Part shown: piece by piece, positions 33,332 to 41,526 of the stretch | Position numbering within the stretch: position 1 is the stretch's first letter | Layout of the letters: each line of letters opens with the position of its first letter | NCBI GenBank assembly: GCA_964488865.1 | Contig: CAZAWR010000003.1 | Location: 164,655 to 228,654, forward strand | Direction of reading: 5' to 3' | DNA from: MWCO01 sp964488865 | GTDB taxonomy: Bacteria; Myxococcota_A; Polyangia; Polyangiales; Polyangiaceae | DNA length: 64,000 nt | Translations under genes and position numbers: made by a program | Notes under the pieces: model-generated | The model's input: the letters and a program-made list of their open reading frames with translations, nothing else | Told to the model about the DNA's origin: nothing | Database searches by the model: none

Positions 33332-34333
33332 TCATTGCACGGCGTCGACCGGGCCGTTGGGCCAGTCCCTGGCGCAGCGGAAGCCGCTCATGACGAGACG
33401 GAATCGGCCAGGGTGGTGCACGCGGTTGGAGCTGCGCAGTCCACGCGCCCCGTAGTTGAAAGCGCCGCCCCGCAGCACGAACTCGCACTCCTCCGGGATG
33501 GGGTTGCTGCCCGTGAAGCCTTCCTGGCTGGTTTTTCGGAGCTCTGCTTGCGTCTTCAGGATGTCGTCGCACGACCCGGGCACCCCTCGGTCCGCCGAGT
33601 CTCGACGGTATGCGTAGGGGTCGTAGCGGTCCTCGACCCACTCCCAAACGTTTCCCGCGAGGTCGAGATGGCCGTAAGGACCGGCGCCTTTTGGCGTGCT
33701 GCCCACGGGCTGCGTGATGCTTGCCCCGAACACGGCCAGCTCGTGGGTGGGCTCCGCGTTGCCCCAGGGGTACGTCCGGCCGTCGCTGCCCCGTGCCGCG
33801 CGCTCCCACTCCGCTTCCCTGGGCAGGCGCTTGTCGAGCCAGCGGCAATACGTCTGGGCGTCATCATGGGACACGCCGCTGATCGGGCGCGTGGGCGTAC
33901 GAAACTTTCGGTCGTCGCCGAGCTTGTTGGCCGCGGCGGAGGCCGCCGAGTGAGGGCGGCAGACCTTGGCTTCCACGCAGCGGTAGTAGGCTTCGTGGGT
34001 GACCTCGGTGAGGTCGAGCAGGAAGGGTTGGACGAGGACGGGGTGATGGGGGCGTTCGTCCATTTCGCCGATGTCGTCCTGTCCCATGAAAAAGCGGCCG
34101 CCGGGGACGCCGCGCATGTCCTCGGGGATCGGGGCGGGGGGCGACGATGCGGGGGGAATGGGTGAAGACGTGCTGGGCACGGTTGGGATTTCGTGCACGG
34201 GGACAGGGGTGGGATCGGCTTGGGGCGAGGGCTGAGCGGACCGGACGCCGGGGCGATCGTGGACAGGACGTTCTGCGCAGCCGGCGGGGAGCGTGAGCAG
34301 CAAGACCATGATAGAGCGGGGGATGAGGGCCAT
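33332..34333 (-). CDS. FGE-sulfatase (SUMF1-like) domain lipoprotein
   Basis: A 333-residue protein from ATG 34333; LLLTLPAGC is the lipobox, followed by a Pro/Ser/Thr linker (about 20-75). The rest is a formylglycine-generating-enzyme-like domain: GVPGGRFFMGQDD, HHPVLVQPFLLDLTEVTHEAYYRCV, PISGVSHDDAQTYCRWLDKRLPREAEWERAARG, YGHLDLAGNVWEWVEDRY, VLRGGAFNY and a terminal SGFRCARDW. These are hallmark positions of the fold. The active cysteine pair of true formylglycine enzymes is not evident, so it is more likely a binding or modifying homologue than a sulfatase activator. A second such lipoprotein is at 42624. Confidence 0.85.
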   Translation of the reverse strand: MALIPRSIMVLLLTLPAGCAERPVHDRPGVRSAQPSPQADPTPVPVHEIPTVPSTSSPIPPASSPPAPIPEDMRGVPGGRFFMGQDDIGEMDERPHHPVLVQPFLLDLTEVTHEAYYRCVEAKVCRPHSAASAAANKLGDDRKFRTPTRPISGVSHDDAQTYCRWLDKRLPREAEWERAARGSDGRTYPWGNAEPTHELAVFGASITQPVGSTPKGAGPYGHLDLAGNVWEWVEDRYDPYAYRRDSADRGVPGSCDDILKTQAELRKTSQEGFTGSNPIPEECEFVLRGGAFNYGARGLRSSNRVHHPGRFRLVMSGFRCARDWPNGPVDAVQ

Positions 34334-34489
34334 ATGCGACGGGAGATCGTTGGAGGGGTCGAGAGCAGGCACCTCCCGATGCCCGATCCTTGACCCTGGC
34401 GCAACCCGCTCCTAGGGTCGTGGCATCCAACGGCTTGATTGGTGTCCTGGGAACGGTCTCCCAGCGAGGACCAGGCAACGGAGAGGACC

Positions 34490-34819
34490 ATGGGACTGTC
34501 GAAGAACATTCTCGCCTTCACGGACTCGAACTTTGACGCGGAGGTGTTGGAGAGTGACACGCCCGTGCTGATCGACTTCACGGCGGCGTGGTGTGGGCCG
34601 TGCAAGCTACTGTCCCCGATCGTGGAGAAGCTTGCGGACGAGCTCGAGGGCAAGGTCAAGGTAGGCAAGGTGGACATTGACAGCTCGCCCAACATCACGG
34701 CTCGTTATGGGATTCGTGGCGTTCCGACCGTCATGGTCTTCAAGAAGGGCGAGCGTGTCGGGCAGCACGTGGGGCTCACCAACCGCGAGACCCTGCTCAA
34801 GCTCGTTGAAGACTCCTGA
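34490..34819 (+). CDS. trxA: Thioredoxin
   Basis: A 109-residue thioredoxin with the active site WCGPC (Cys35, Cys38), FTAAWCGPCKLLSPIVEKLA, the buried Asp (LIDFTA) and the cis-Pro loop GVPTVMVFKKGE. ATG 34490 is preceded by GAGAGGACC. A cytoplasmic protein disulfide reductase. It stands ahead of the kinase gene with a 167-base gap, so co-transcription is uncertain. Confidence 0.95.
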   Translation: MGLSKNILAFTDSNFDAEVLESDTPVLIDFTAAWCGPCKLLSPIVEKLADELEGKVKVGKVDIDSSPNITARYGIRGVPTVMVFKKGERVGQHVGLTNRETLLKLVEDS

Positions 34820-34986
34820 TCGACCGAATCAACCCACCCTTGCTTCTGACGCAACCGACGGTTCGGGGCTCGGGCGGGTACGCAACCTCCGTATGGAGCC
34901 TTGGGAACGGTGCGGGAGGCACAACTTCAGGCTCGAGCGCGATGCGGCTACGAACCCGGCTCGCAGTGTATTAGCCTGGTAGGAAC

Positions 34987-36993
34987 ATGCTTCCTCGGGA
35001 AGCCCACCTTCAAACCCTCCGCGACCAGCTGATCGGCGGATCCCTCACGGGGACCAGCGGTGTCCGGTATTTCCTGCGCGCATTGCTCGGTGAAGGCGGG
35101 CAGGGGTGGGTTTACAAGGCGAACTACGACGAGCCCGACGGCATGTGGGTGGTGGTCAAGCTGCTGCGACCCGACAGCATCCACCAGGAATCCCTCGTGC
35201 GTTTCCAGCGCGAAGCCGAGGTGTTGCGCATGATCGGAACGCAGGCCGCGCCCTCGCCCAACGTCGTCCGGTTCTACGACCACGGTGTCACGCGCTTCCA
35301 CGTGGGTGAAGGGGCTTATGCGGAGCCGGTCGAGTTGCCCTTCACCGTGCTCGAGTTCGTCGATGGGATCACGCTAGCAGACATGGTCGACGCCACCCCC
35401 ACCGAAGGGCTTGCCGTCGTCCGTGTTCGCCGGTTGCTGCGGCAGGTCGTGCGAGCCCTCGAGACAGTGCACGCGCATCGCATCGTTCACAGGGACCTGA
35501 AGCCGTCGAACATCCTGATCACGTCGCAATCGGATCGCGAGGTGGCGAAGGTCACGGACTTCGGCCTGGTCAAGTTGGTCGATCTGAAGCTGACCCAGAC
35601 GGCAGCGATCGCGGGGGCTACGCTCGGCTATGCGCCGCCGGAGCAGTACGAGCACGGCAACGAGCGGGTGTCGGAGCGGACGGACGTGTTCAGCCTCTCT
35701 GCGATTCTGTTCGAGTGCCTGGCGGGACGTGCTGCGTTTCCGTACCACGACGGGGAGAACCCGCTGCGCGTGATCACGCGGATCCTGGCGGGCCCGCGGC
35801 CATCCCTGGCGGAGTGCGCGGAGACGCTCTCGCGCGAGATCCGCGGTCAGGCTGACCTCATCGGTCGCATCGACGCGGTGATCGGCAAGGCGCTTCAGCC
35901 GGACCCCTCGCAGCGCCATCCCTCGTGCCGCGCCTTTTGGTCGGAGGTGGAGCCCGTGCTGCGGGCCGCGGAAGGGCGCGCGGTGGAGCGTGGCCTGATA
36001 CCCGCTGGGGGCGATGGTTCACTGCCCGGTGTGACCTACGAAGACCTGCATGCCAACCGTCTCGTCCTTGGCGGCACTGATGCCACGACGCTGCACGGAC
36101 CGTCGATGCACGTGGACCGAGCCCCTCCGGTCGAGGCACCGCGTCTGGCCGTGCTCTCGGGTCCGCTTCGGGGGGTGGAGCTTCGCGACGCACTCTTCGG
36201 GGGAGATGGCTCCATGCTGGCGGTGGGGCCCGCAGGATTCTATCGATGGTCGGATCGATCGTGGTCTGTGTTGCCGTCGCCGCCGGGGCTCGACCCGCGT
36301 TGGGTCCGCGGCATCATGCGCACACCTGACGGCAGGAGCTTGCTCTTCGGCGACGCCGGGACGGTGGTCACGCTCCAGCCGGACGGATCATTGGATGCCT
36401 GGGGAATCGGGCGACCGGACATCCGCGTGTGGGAGGCGTGGATGGAACGGCCGGACGAGGTTTACCTCGTAGGCGAAGGCTCGAACGGGCGTGGGTTCGC
36501 GATGCACGTTGCGCGAGGGCGAGAAGCCGAGGCGAAGCTCATCGAGATGCCGACGGTTCTTCGAAGCATCAAGCGCACGGTGGGCGGGGCGCTCGTGGCT
36601 TGCGGCGATGGGGGAGCGCTTCTTCACTTGGAGCTTCCCGGCCAGCGGTCCATCACCTGGGAGCGAACAGGACACCTCCTCGCCATCGCTGCGAAGCCCG
36701 CCGGGGGGTTGGCCGTCGTCGGTAGCGGTGGGCATGCGCTGTACGTCTCGCCTTCCCTGGACGTCCTTCTGGAGCCCGTGCAGACCACGCGCGACCTCAC
36801 GGCGGTCACCGCGGGTATGGACGGGACGATGTGGGCGGTCGGCTCCGACGGCAGGGTGTTGCATCACGATGGGACGACCTGGGTACGCGTGAGCCCTTCC
36901 ACGGCGATCCCGTCGCGGTTGATCGGCGTGGGAGCGACGGCCACGGGGGTCGTGGCGCTGGGGGACGACGGCACCGTGGTGGAGGCGCGGTAG
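34987..36993 (+). CDS. Eukaryotic-type Ser/Thr protein kinase with C-terminal propeller-like repeats
   Basis: A 668-residue soluble protein (no transmembrane segment seen). The kinase domain (about 28-320) has the Gly loop GEGGQGWVYK, Lys58 in VVVK, HRDLKPSN (catalytic Asp170), DFG (191-193) and GYAPPEQYEHG in place of the APE region, so it should be active. From about 385 to the end there are six or seven repeats of the type AVGxxGxVLxHDG (for example GTMWAVGSDGRVLHHDGTTW and ALGDDGTVVEA), which suggest a beta-propeller sensor or docking domain. Kinases of this type are numerous in Myxococcota and control development and metabolism. Starts at ATG 34987; the gene ends ten bases before the next one. 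Confidence 0.93.
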   Translation: MLPREAHLQTLRDQLIGGSLTGTSGVRYFLRALLGEGGQGWVYKANYDEPDGMWVVVKLLRPDSIHQESLVRFQREAEVLRMIGTQAAPSPNVVRFYDHGVTRFHVGEGAYAEPVELPFTVLEFVDGITLADMVDATPTEGLAVVRVRRLLRQVVRALETVHAHRIVHRDLKPSNILITSQSDREVAKVTDFGLVKLVDLKLTQTAAIAGATLGYAPPEQYEHGNERVSERTDVFSLSAILFECLAGRAAFPYHDGENPLRVITRILAGPRPSLAECAETLSREIRGQADLIGRIDAVIGKALQPDPSQRHPSCRAFWSEVEPVLRAAEGRAVERGLIPAGGDGSLPGVTYEDLHANRLVLGGTDATTLHGPSMHVDRAPPVEAPRLAVLSGPLRGVELRDALFGGDGSMLAVGPAGFYRWSDRSWSVLPSPPGLDPRWVRGIMRTPDGRSLLFGDAGTVVTLQPDGSLDAWGIGRPDIRVWEAWMERPDEVYLVGEGSNGRGFAMHVARGREAEAKLIEMPTVLRSIKRTVGGALVACGDGGALLHLELPGQRSITWERTGHLLAIAAKPAGGLAVVGSGGHALYVSPSLDVLLEPVQTTRDLTAVTAGMDGTMWAVGSDGRVLHHDGTTWVRVSPSTAIPSRLIGVGATATGVVALGDDGTVVEAR

Positions 36994-37003
36994 CCGTCGG
37001 CTG

Positions 37004-38161
37004 ATGGCGAGCGCGGACAAGGGTGCGTGGCATGCGCGGTTCGCGCGCGTGCTGAGGATGTGGACGATGGTGGTCCACGTGCCCTGGGCTGTCGCGGTCG
37101 GGCTGGCATTGAGCGGAGGGTTGAGCGGAGGGTTGAGCGGAGGGTTGGGCTGGGTTGCGCTGCTGGTAGGCGTCCTCGCGTGGCTGTTGCCGTTGCTTCT
37201 GCTTTCGCCGCTGGTGTTCGATACGCTGCCGGATCGTCCCCGTTCGTCCTTTCGTGTGAACCTGCTGGAGCGCCCCTTTCTCGTGCACTGGGCGGCGACC
37301 CACGTGAGCGCATTGGGATGGCTGCCCGGGTTGGTCCTCCTACCGTGGAGGAGCGACCCGTGGGCGTGGCCGCTCGCGGCTTATGCGGTGGCGCTCCTCG
37401 CGCTGGGCTGGGGCGCATTTGTGACCTGTCGTCGCCTTCGCATTCGCGAGATCGATCTATCCGTTTCGGGATTGCCGCCGGAATTCATTGGGTACCGCAT
37501 CGCCCACCTGTCGGACTTGCACGTGGGGAGCGTCACGCCCCCGCACCTGGTGGCGCGCTGGCTGGATCGTGTGGGGAACGTGCCGGTGGACCTGACGGTG
37601 ATCACGGGGGACCTGGTCACGAGCGGCGAGGCATTTCACGATCCCATTGCGGACTTGGTGGGGCGACTGAAGGGTCCCGTGCTCTTCGTTCCGGGCAACC
37701 ACGATTACTTTGGTGATGGGTTGCCCCTGTTCGGCCGGCTCGAGGAGAGCGGGGTGCGGGTGTTGCGCAACGAGCGAGTCGTCATTGCGCGAGGGGAAGC
37801 GAAGCTGGTGGTGGCGGGCATGGACGACGTGTGGACGCGGCGGGGTGACGTGGCGGCCTCGCTGCGCGGGCGTGAGGCGGGGGTCACGGTGCTGCTTGCC
37901 CACGACCCTGCGGTGTTCGACGAGGCGGCATCGATGGGTGCGGACGTGATGCTCAGCGGGCACACGCATGGAGGCCAGATCGGGGTGCCGGGGTTGGCTC
38001 GGTTCGTCAACCTCACGAAGATGGCGAATCGTTACAGCCTGGGGGTGTATCGCAGAGGAGGGGCGACCCTGGTGGTCAGTGGGGGCATGGGGTGTACGGG
38101 GTTGCCGATCCGCTTCGGTGTTCCTCCAGAGGTGCTGGTGATTCGACTGCAGCGCGCGTAG
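37004..38161 (+). CDS. Membrane-anchored metallophosphoesterase (YkuE-like)
   Basis: A 385-residue protein. The first ~145 residues contain three or four hydrophobic helices, and the rest is a calcineurin-like phosphoesterase: IAHLSDLHVGS (DxH), LTVITGDLVTSG (GD), FVPGNHDYFGD (GNHD), VTVLLAHDP and LSGHTHGGQIGVPG (GHTH). All metal ligands are present. YkuE-type enzymes act on lipid or nucleotide phosphates at the membrane; UDP-diacylglucosamine hydrolases are distant relatives. A 12-bp unit repeated three times at 37109-37144 gives LSGGLSGGLSGG in the first helix. It ends near a dispersed repeat. Confidence 0.9.
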   Translation: MASADKGAWHARFARVLRMWTMVVHVPWAVAVGLALSGGLSGGLSGGLGWVALLVGVLAWLLPLLLLSPLVFDTLPDRPRSSFRVNLLERPFLVHWAATHVSALGWLPGLVLLPWRSDPWAWPLAAYAVALLALGWGAFVTCRRLRIREIDLSVSGLPPEFIGYRIAHLSDLHVGSVTPPHLVARWLDRVGNVPVDLTVITGDLVTSGEAFHDPIADLVGRLKGPVLFVPGNHDYFGDGLPLFGRLEESGVRVLRNERVVIARGEAKLVVAGMDDVWTRRGDVAASLRGREAGVTVLLAHDPAVFDEAASMGADVMLSGHTHGGQIGVPGLARFVNLTKMANRYSLGVYRRGGATLVVSGGMGCTGLPIRFGVPPEVLVIRLQRA

Positions 38162-38166
38162 GCCCC

Positions 38167-38185
38167 GATCCGGAGCGAAGCGACG
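38167..38185 (-). repeat. Dispersed intergenic repeat, family 1, copy 2
   Basis: GATCCGGAGCGAAGCGACG here is the exact reverse complement of the copies at 20458 and 41464. It fills most of the 39-base space between two convergent genes (stops at 38161 and 38201). Confidence 0.65.
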
Positions 38186-38200
38186 GACCGAGGGGTGTGC

Positions 38201-39136
38201 TCACGGGCGGATAGGACTCTCCTCACGAGTCTCCACGTCAATGCGGAGCTGCCCCTCCGCGTGAACCGAGGGAGGCAGGTGCGGCTCCTGTACCGAGGCG
38301 TCGACGCGGATGGGACCCGTCAAGCGAAGCGAGCGAAGAGTTCCACGACGCGGGTCGAGATGGACCGTGCCCCGAAGATCCAGGACCATGCCCGTGCGTT
38401 CGTCGCCGACGAGACGGGCGCGGACGTTGAACCGTGCGCCCTCGTCATCCAACGCCTCGAAGGTCACGGCAGTGTGGTTCGGGTCCAGACGCACGCCGTC
38501 GACGGGCACGTCGAGGAAGAGCACGGATCCCGCCAGGGGCACGCGGTCGCCTGCGGCGAGGGTGGAGGGGACCCCCGGCCATCGACGGAACCACGGGGCG
38601 CATCCGACCGAACTCTTGATGGTTTCCAGGTCGGAGGGGTCGAGCGGCACGGCGGGCGAGCCGGTGGAAGGTACCGGTGGCGTGACCCGCACGTGCCCGT
38701 CGCGACCACAACGAAGCACGTAGGTCTTGCCTTCGAGCGGCCCGTGCGCCGGTGTCCCTGGAGCCTCCGAGGGGACGATCTGCTCGAGCACGGACAGACG
38801 GAACGCGAGGTCCTCGGGCCCGGCTCGGAGAAGCTCTGACCGATGGACGAACCGTAGGTCGTGGGTCTGCGTCGACCGCGTACCGCCGAGGAGGATGTTC
38901 AGCGACAACTTGGAGCGGTGTGTGGTGGTGATGCGCGTGCCGACGGGGATGGGCTCCGACCCGATGGCGATCGGTGGAGGGCGCGTCGACGGCGTGCCGG
39001 AGGACGTAGTCGGGACCGGAGCGGACGAGGGGGCAGCCGCGCGCGCTTCGGGCAGGAGAGCGACGGAGGGCTCGGATGGGACCCCGTCGCAGGCGAGCAG
39101 GACGAGGGAGAGAATCGTAGGCAGCACGCGCCGCAT
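38201..39136 (-). CDS. Hypothetical lipoprotein
   Basis: A 311-residue protein from ATG 39136, with MRRVLPTILSLVLLAC as a lipoprotein signal. A Pro/Ser/Ala linker (about 20-70) precedes a beta-rich domain of ~240 residues. This has TRITTTHRSKLSLNI, TYVLRCGRDGHVRVTPP, CAPWFRRWPG, FNVRARLVGDERTG and TLRSLRLTGPIRV, a pattern reminiscent of lipocalin or LolA-like beta sheets but not close enough to name. It follows the 39141-39791 gene by four bases and is the last of three tightly spaced minus-strand genes, so the three probably form an operon. Function unknown. Confidence 0.75.
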   Translation of the reverse strand: MRRVLPTILSLVLLACDGVPSEPSVALLPEARAAAPSSAPVPTTSSGTPSTRPPPIAIGSEPIPVGTRITTTHRSKLSLNILLGGTRSTQTHDLRFVHRSELLRAGPEDLAFRLSVLEQIVPSEAPGTPAHGPLEGKTYVLRCGRDGHVRVTPPVPSTGSPAVPLDPSDLETIKSSVGCAPWFRRWPGVPSTLAAGDRVPLAGSVLFLDVPVDGVRLDPNHTAVTFEALDDEGARFNVRARLVGDERTGMVLDLRGTVHLDPRRGTLRSLRLTGPIRVDASVQEPHLPPSVHAEGQLRIDVETREESPIRP

Positions 39137-39140
39137 GGGC

Positions 39141-39791
39141 TTACTCCGAAGCTGAGTCCAACGGGGGCCCCGCATCGGGAGGCGGGGGAAGGAGGGGGAA
39201 GGTGCGACTGAGTTGATCGCTGCGCACGGTGCTGGGAACGGCAAACGTGGCGACATGGACACTGCGGAAGAAGAGAGAGTAGGTGCCTGGACCGAGTCGG
39301 CCGACTTTGCACTCCGCCAAGGCAGTGGGCGGCTCCGCCAAGTTGCCGTAGAGGGATGTCACGGGCCGGCTCTCGCAACACATGTCGGCTTCGACCAGAA
39401 TGGTCTGATCCCGTACGGTGGCCGTGCAGGCCGGGCGAATGGCGCCGCCATCACACACACCAGCGCCCAGAACCATGACGGAGACCGTGTCTTCGCCGAG
39501 CGCTTGATAGTGGTGGAAGAGATTGGGCGGAACGTCGATGTCTCGATCCGTGGGGAAGCGACCCCTTACCGACACTTCTCTCACCGGCGCCACGAAGCCT
39601 CTCCTCTCAGGTCCGCACGTGGGAACGATGAGGTCTCCTTCGTGACCGTCCGGTTGGAAGAAAGTGATGGTGGTGGTGGCCGGGCGAGGAGGTGGCGTGA
39701 CAGTGGCCCCATCGGGTGCCGTGTTGGAGGCGCAAGCAGAAGGAAGGACCGAAACAAGCAACGGTGTGATGACACTGAGGACGTTCCGCAT
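39141..39791 (-). CDS. Hypothetical lipoprotein
   Basis: A 216-residue protein from ATG 39791 with an N-terminal signal MRNVLSVITPLLVSVLPSAC (lipobox PSAC). The mature part has a Pro/Thr linker and a beta-rich domain with several cysteines (PTCGPER, GVCDGG, PACTA, MCCESRP, ECKVGRLGPG). TYSLFFRSVHVATFAVP near the C-terminus looks like a sheet-forming segment. No known family is recognised. Middle gene of the three-gene minus-strand set (11 bases after the first, 4 before the last). Confidence 0.72.
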   Translation of the reverse strand: MRNVLSVITPLLVSVLPSACASNTAPDGATVTPPPRPATTTITFFQPDGHEGDLIVPTCGPERRGFVAPVREVSVRGRFPTDRDIDVPPNLFHHYQALGEDTVSVMVLGAGVCDGGAIRPACTATVRDQTILVEADMCCESRPVTSLYGNLAEPPTALAECKVGRLGPGTYSLFFRSVHVATFAVPSTVRSDQLSRTFPLLPPPPDAGPPLDSASE

Positions 39792-39802
39792 GGTTGCTCC
39801 TC

Positions 39803-40357
39803 TTACCGCATGAGGAAATAGCCGGAGCCGTCGCCAGCGATCTGGGCTATTTCGGTGGTAGGTCCCTCGGGAACGAGGTTCTTCCTGAGCACCCTCTGGT
39901 TGCCCCGGAGGAACACGAACAAGGAGTCGACCGCGTCCGCGGTGGCGGTATCCGCCAGCATGGCAACACCGCACCGATCGTCGAACGGACCAAGGGGGGC
40001 CATCGATGCTGGGAACTCGACCTCGACCGCGTCTTCGCTGCCGTCGTCCGGCTCGAGCGAATAGCGCCACCTTAGCGAGCAGAAGCCCGACGTGGAGCTT
40101 GGCGACGTCTGCCAAATGGCTGGGAACACGCCGGCGACGCCCCTGCGCGCCAGCATCGGAACGTCCCCCCAGGTCCCGAACTCGAACGTCCGAAGCACGG
40201 ACGCGTTGTTCTTGAACGGATAGGGCCAAACCCACCAGCGGAGGGGATGACCGACGCCGTCTTCGTGGCACACCAGGACGAGATCATCCCTCCCGTCCCC
40301 CGTGAGGTCCCCCACGAGGGCTGTGGCTTCGTGGCTGCATCCGTAAGGAAATGGCAA
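39803..40357 (-). CDS. FG-GAP repeat protein, possibly 5'-truncated
   Basis: The coding-like part begins near 40357 and ends at 39803. TTG 40357 is taken as start because AGGAG lies eight bases upstream; no ATG gives a sensible N-terminus, and the frame further upstream is antisense to the gene at 40482. About 184 residues contain an FG-GAP/VCBS-like unit (ATALVGDLTGDGRDDLVLVC) and aromatic-rich sheets. Proteins with these repeats are normally secreted, but no signal peptide can be found in any frame upstream. It may have lost its leader, or the start may be wrong. First of three tightly spaced minus-strand genes. Confidence 0.5.
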   Translation of the reverse strand: MPFPYGCSHEATALVGDLTGDGRDDLVLVCHEDGVGHPLRWWVWPYPFKNNASVLRTFEFGTWGDVPMLARRGVAGVFPAIWQTSPSSTSGFCSLRWRYSLEPDDGSEDAVEVEFPASMAPLGPFDDRCGVAMLADTATADAVDSLFVFLRGNQRVLRKNLVPEGPTTEIAQIAGDGSGYFLMR

Positions 40358-40481
40358 GTCAAGTTCTCCTAGAACGTGGATTTTCGAGTCTTGATGGTGT
40401 CGATTTTCCCTTGACGCCCGACATCTCTCCCGGTACCTGCCTCGTTCAGGGCTATCGCTCGTCAACCTACCAGGAGGCACG

Positions 40482-41183
40482 ATGCGCGCGATCTCCATAC
40501 AACGATCCGTCGTCCACTTTCTCGACCACCTCGAGGCCACGGAGGCCGCGCTGGCTGCCCACCCGGACACCAAAGCCCTCGCTGCCCCCTTCACCGAGGC
40601 CATCGGGGAGTTCGAAGGCATCTTCTCCAAGGAGCGCGCAGCGCGCCGCGCCGTCACCCGCGCGCAGGCCGTCCTGACCGTCGGCGACACCTTGCTCGAC
40701 ATCGATACCACGCGATTCGGTGGCTACGCCCTCGTGGAGGCAGGACAGGACCGGGCGAACCCCTCGTTCCGTCAGCTTTTTCCCAAAGCCCCTTCCCAGC
40801 TCATCCGCTGGAATCTGCGCAAACAGTGCGAGCATACCCTGCACGTCATTGTGCCCTTGCTCGCCAAACTCGATGCGGCCAGTTTGCTCAAGCCCTTCGC
40901 CGTTGTCCTCGAAGGTCGCGCCCAGGCCGTCCTTGCAGCCCTCGACGCCCGGACCAAGGCCAGGGCCGCACTCTCCTCCGTCTCCGTGGAGGTCGAAGAG
41001 TGGAAGGATGGCGTCAACCGCCTTCGCCTCTCTACCTACGCCGAGTTGCTCAAGGTCGCGGCCGAGAAGAAGTACCCCCGCAGCTTCGCCGACGCCTTCT
41101 TCCTGAGCGAGTCCAGGACCACCCTGGACGAAGAGCCCGTCGAGCCGCCTGCGCCGGTCGAACCGATCGAACCCGTCGCCTGA
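40482..41183 (+). CDS. Helical protein of unknown function
   Basis: ATG 40482 is preceded by the strong site AGGAGGCACG. The 233-residue product has no signal peptide or membrane segment and appears almost entirely alpha-helical (long runs of Ala/Leu/Glu/Arg with few Gly), ending in an acidic Pro-rich tail (EEPVEPPAPVEPIEPVA). No family or catalytic motif is recognised. It is divergent from the three lipoprotein-type genes to its left and followed by a 343-base intergenic stretch. Probably a cytoplasmic structural or adaptor protein; function unknown. Confidence 0.75.
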   Translation: MRAISIQRSVVHFLDHLEATEAALAAHPDTKALAAPFTEAIGEFEGIFSKERAARRAVTRAQAVLTVGDTLLDIDTTRFGGYALVEAGQDRANPSFRQLFPKAPSQLIRWNLRKQCEHTLHVIVPLLAKLDAASLLKPFAVVLEGRAQAVLAALDARTKARAALSSVSVEVEEWKDGVNRLRLSTYAELLKVAAEKKYPRSFADAFFLSESRTTLDEEPVEPPAPVEPIEPVA

Positions 41184-41526
41184 TTCGACACCCAATGCCC
41201 CAGAAACACCTCGCCCGGCCCTTGCCGAGCGCGTGGTGAGGCCTCGCACCGCAACGAACAACCCCTGCGAAAGCCCCGGTGAGCCCGCGCGGCTCCTCCG
41301 GCCGGTCCCGACCACGCCGTTTCATGCCGTCGCAGCGCCCCGTGCAACGCTTGCTCGACGTGGTTTGCGCGGTATCACAACGGCCACCGGCGCCTGCCCG
41401 ACACGCTTTGCGGCGTCGCAGGGGACCAAGCAACCCGTGTGAGAAGTTGGAGGAGCTTGCACTCGTCGCTTCGCTCCGGATCCGGGTGGGCGCCACGAAT
41501 TGACGACACCGTTGGGAAGGCCCAAG
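41184..41526. other. Intergenic region upstream of hrcA
   Basis: No gene is supported. Contains the family 1 repeat at 41464-41482. I looked for a CIRCE operator (TTAGCACTC and its inverted partner), which HrcA would bind to regulate itself, and did not find one here. Confidence 0.5.
41464..41482 (+). repeat. Dispersed intergenic repeat, family 1, copy 3
   Basis: CGTCGCTTCGCTCCGGATC is identical to the copy at 20458 on the same strand, and lies 45 bases before the hrcA start. Confidence 0.65.

Noticed and set aside
32860..34165. Plus-strand frames opposite the AgmX-type and FGE-type lipoprotein genes
   Set aside because: They lack domains and ribosome sites; the minus-strand genes have lipoboxes and conserved motifs.
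41184..41526. CIRCE operator before hrcA
   Set aside because: No TTAGCACTC-N9-GAGTGCTAA-like inverted repeat was found by reading the region.
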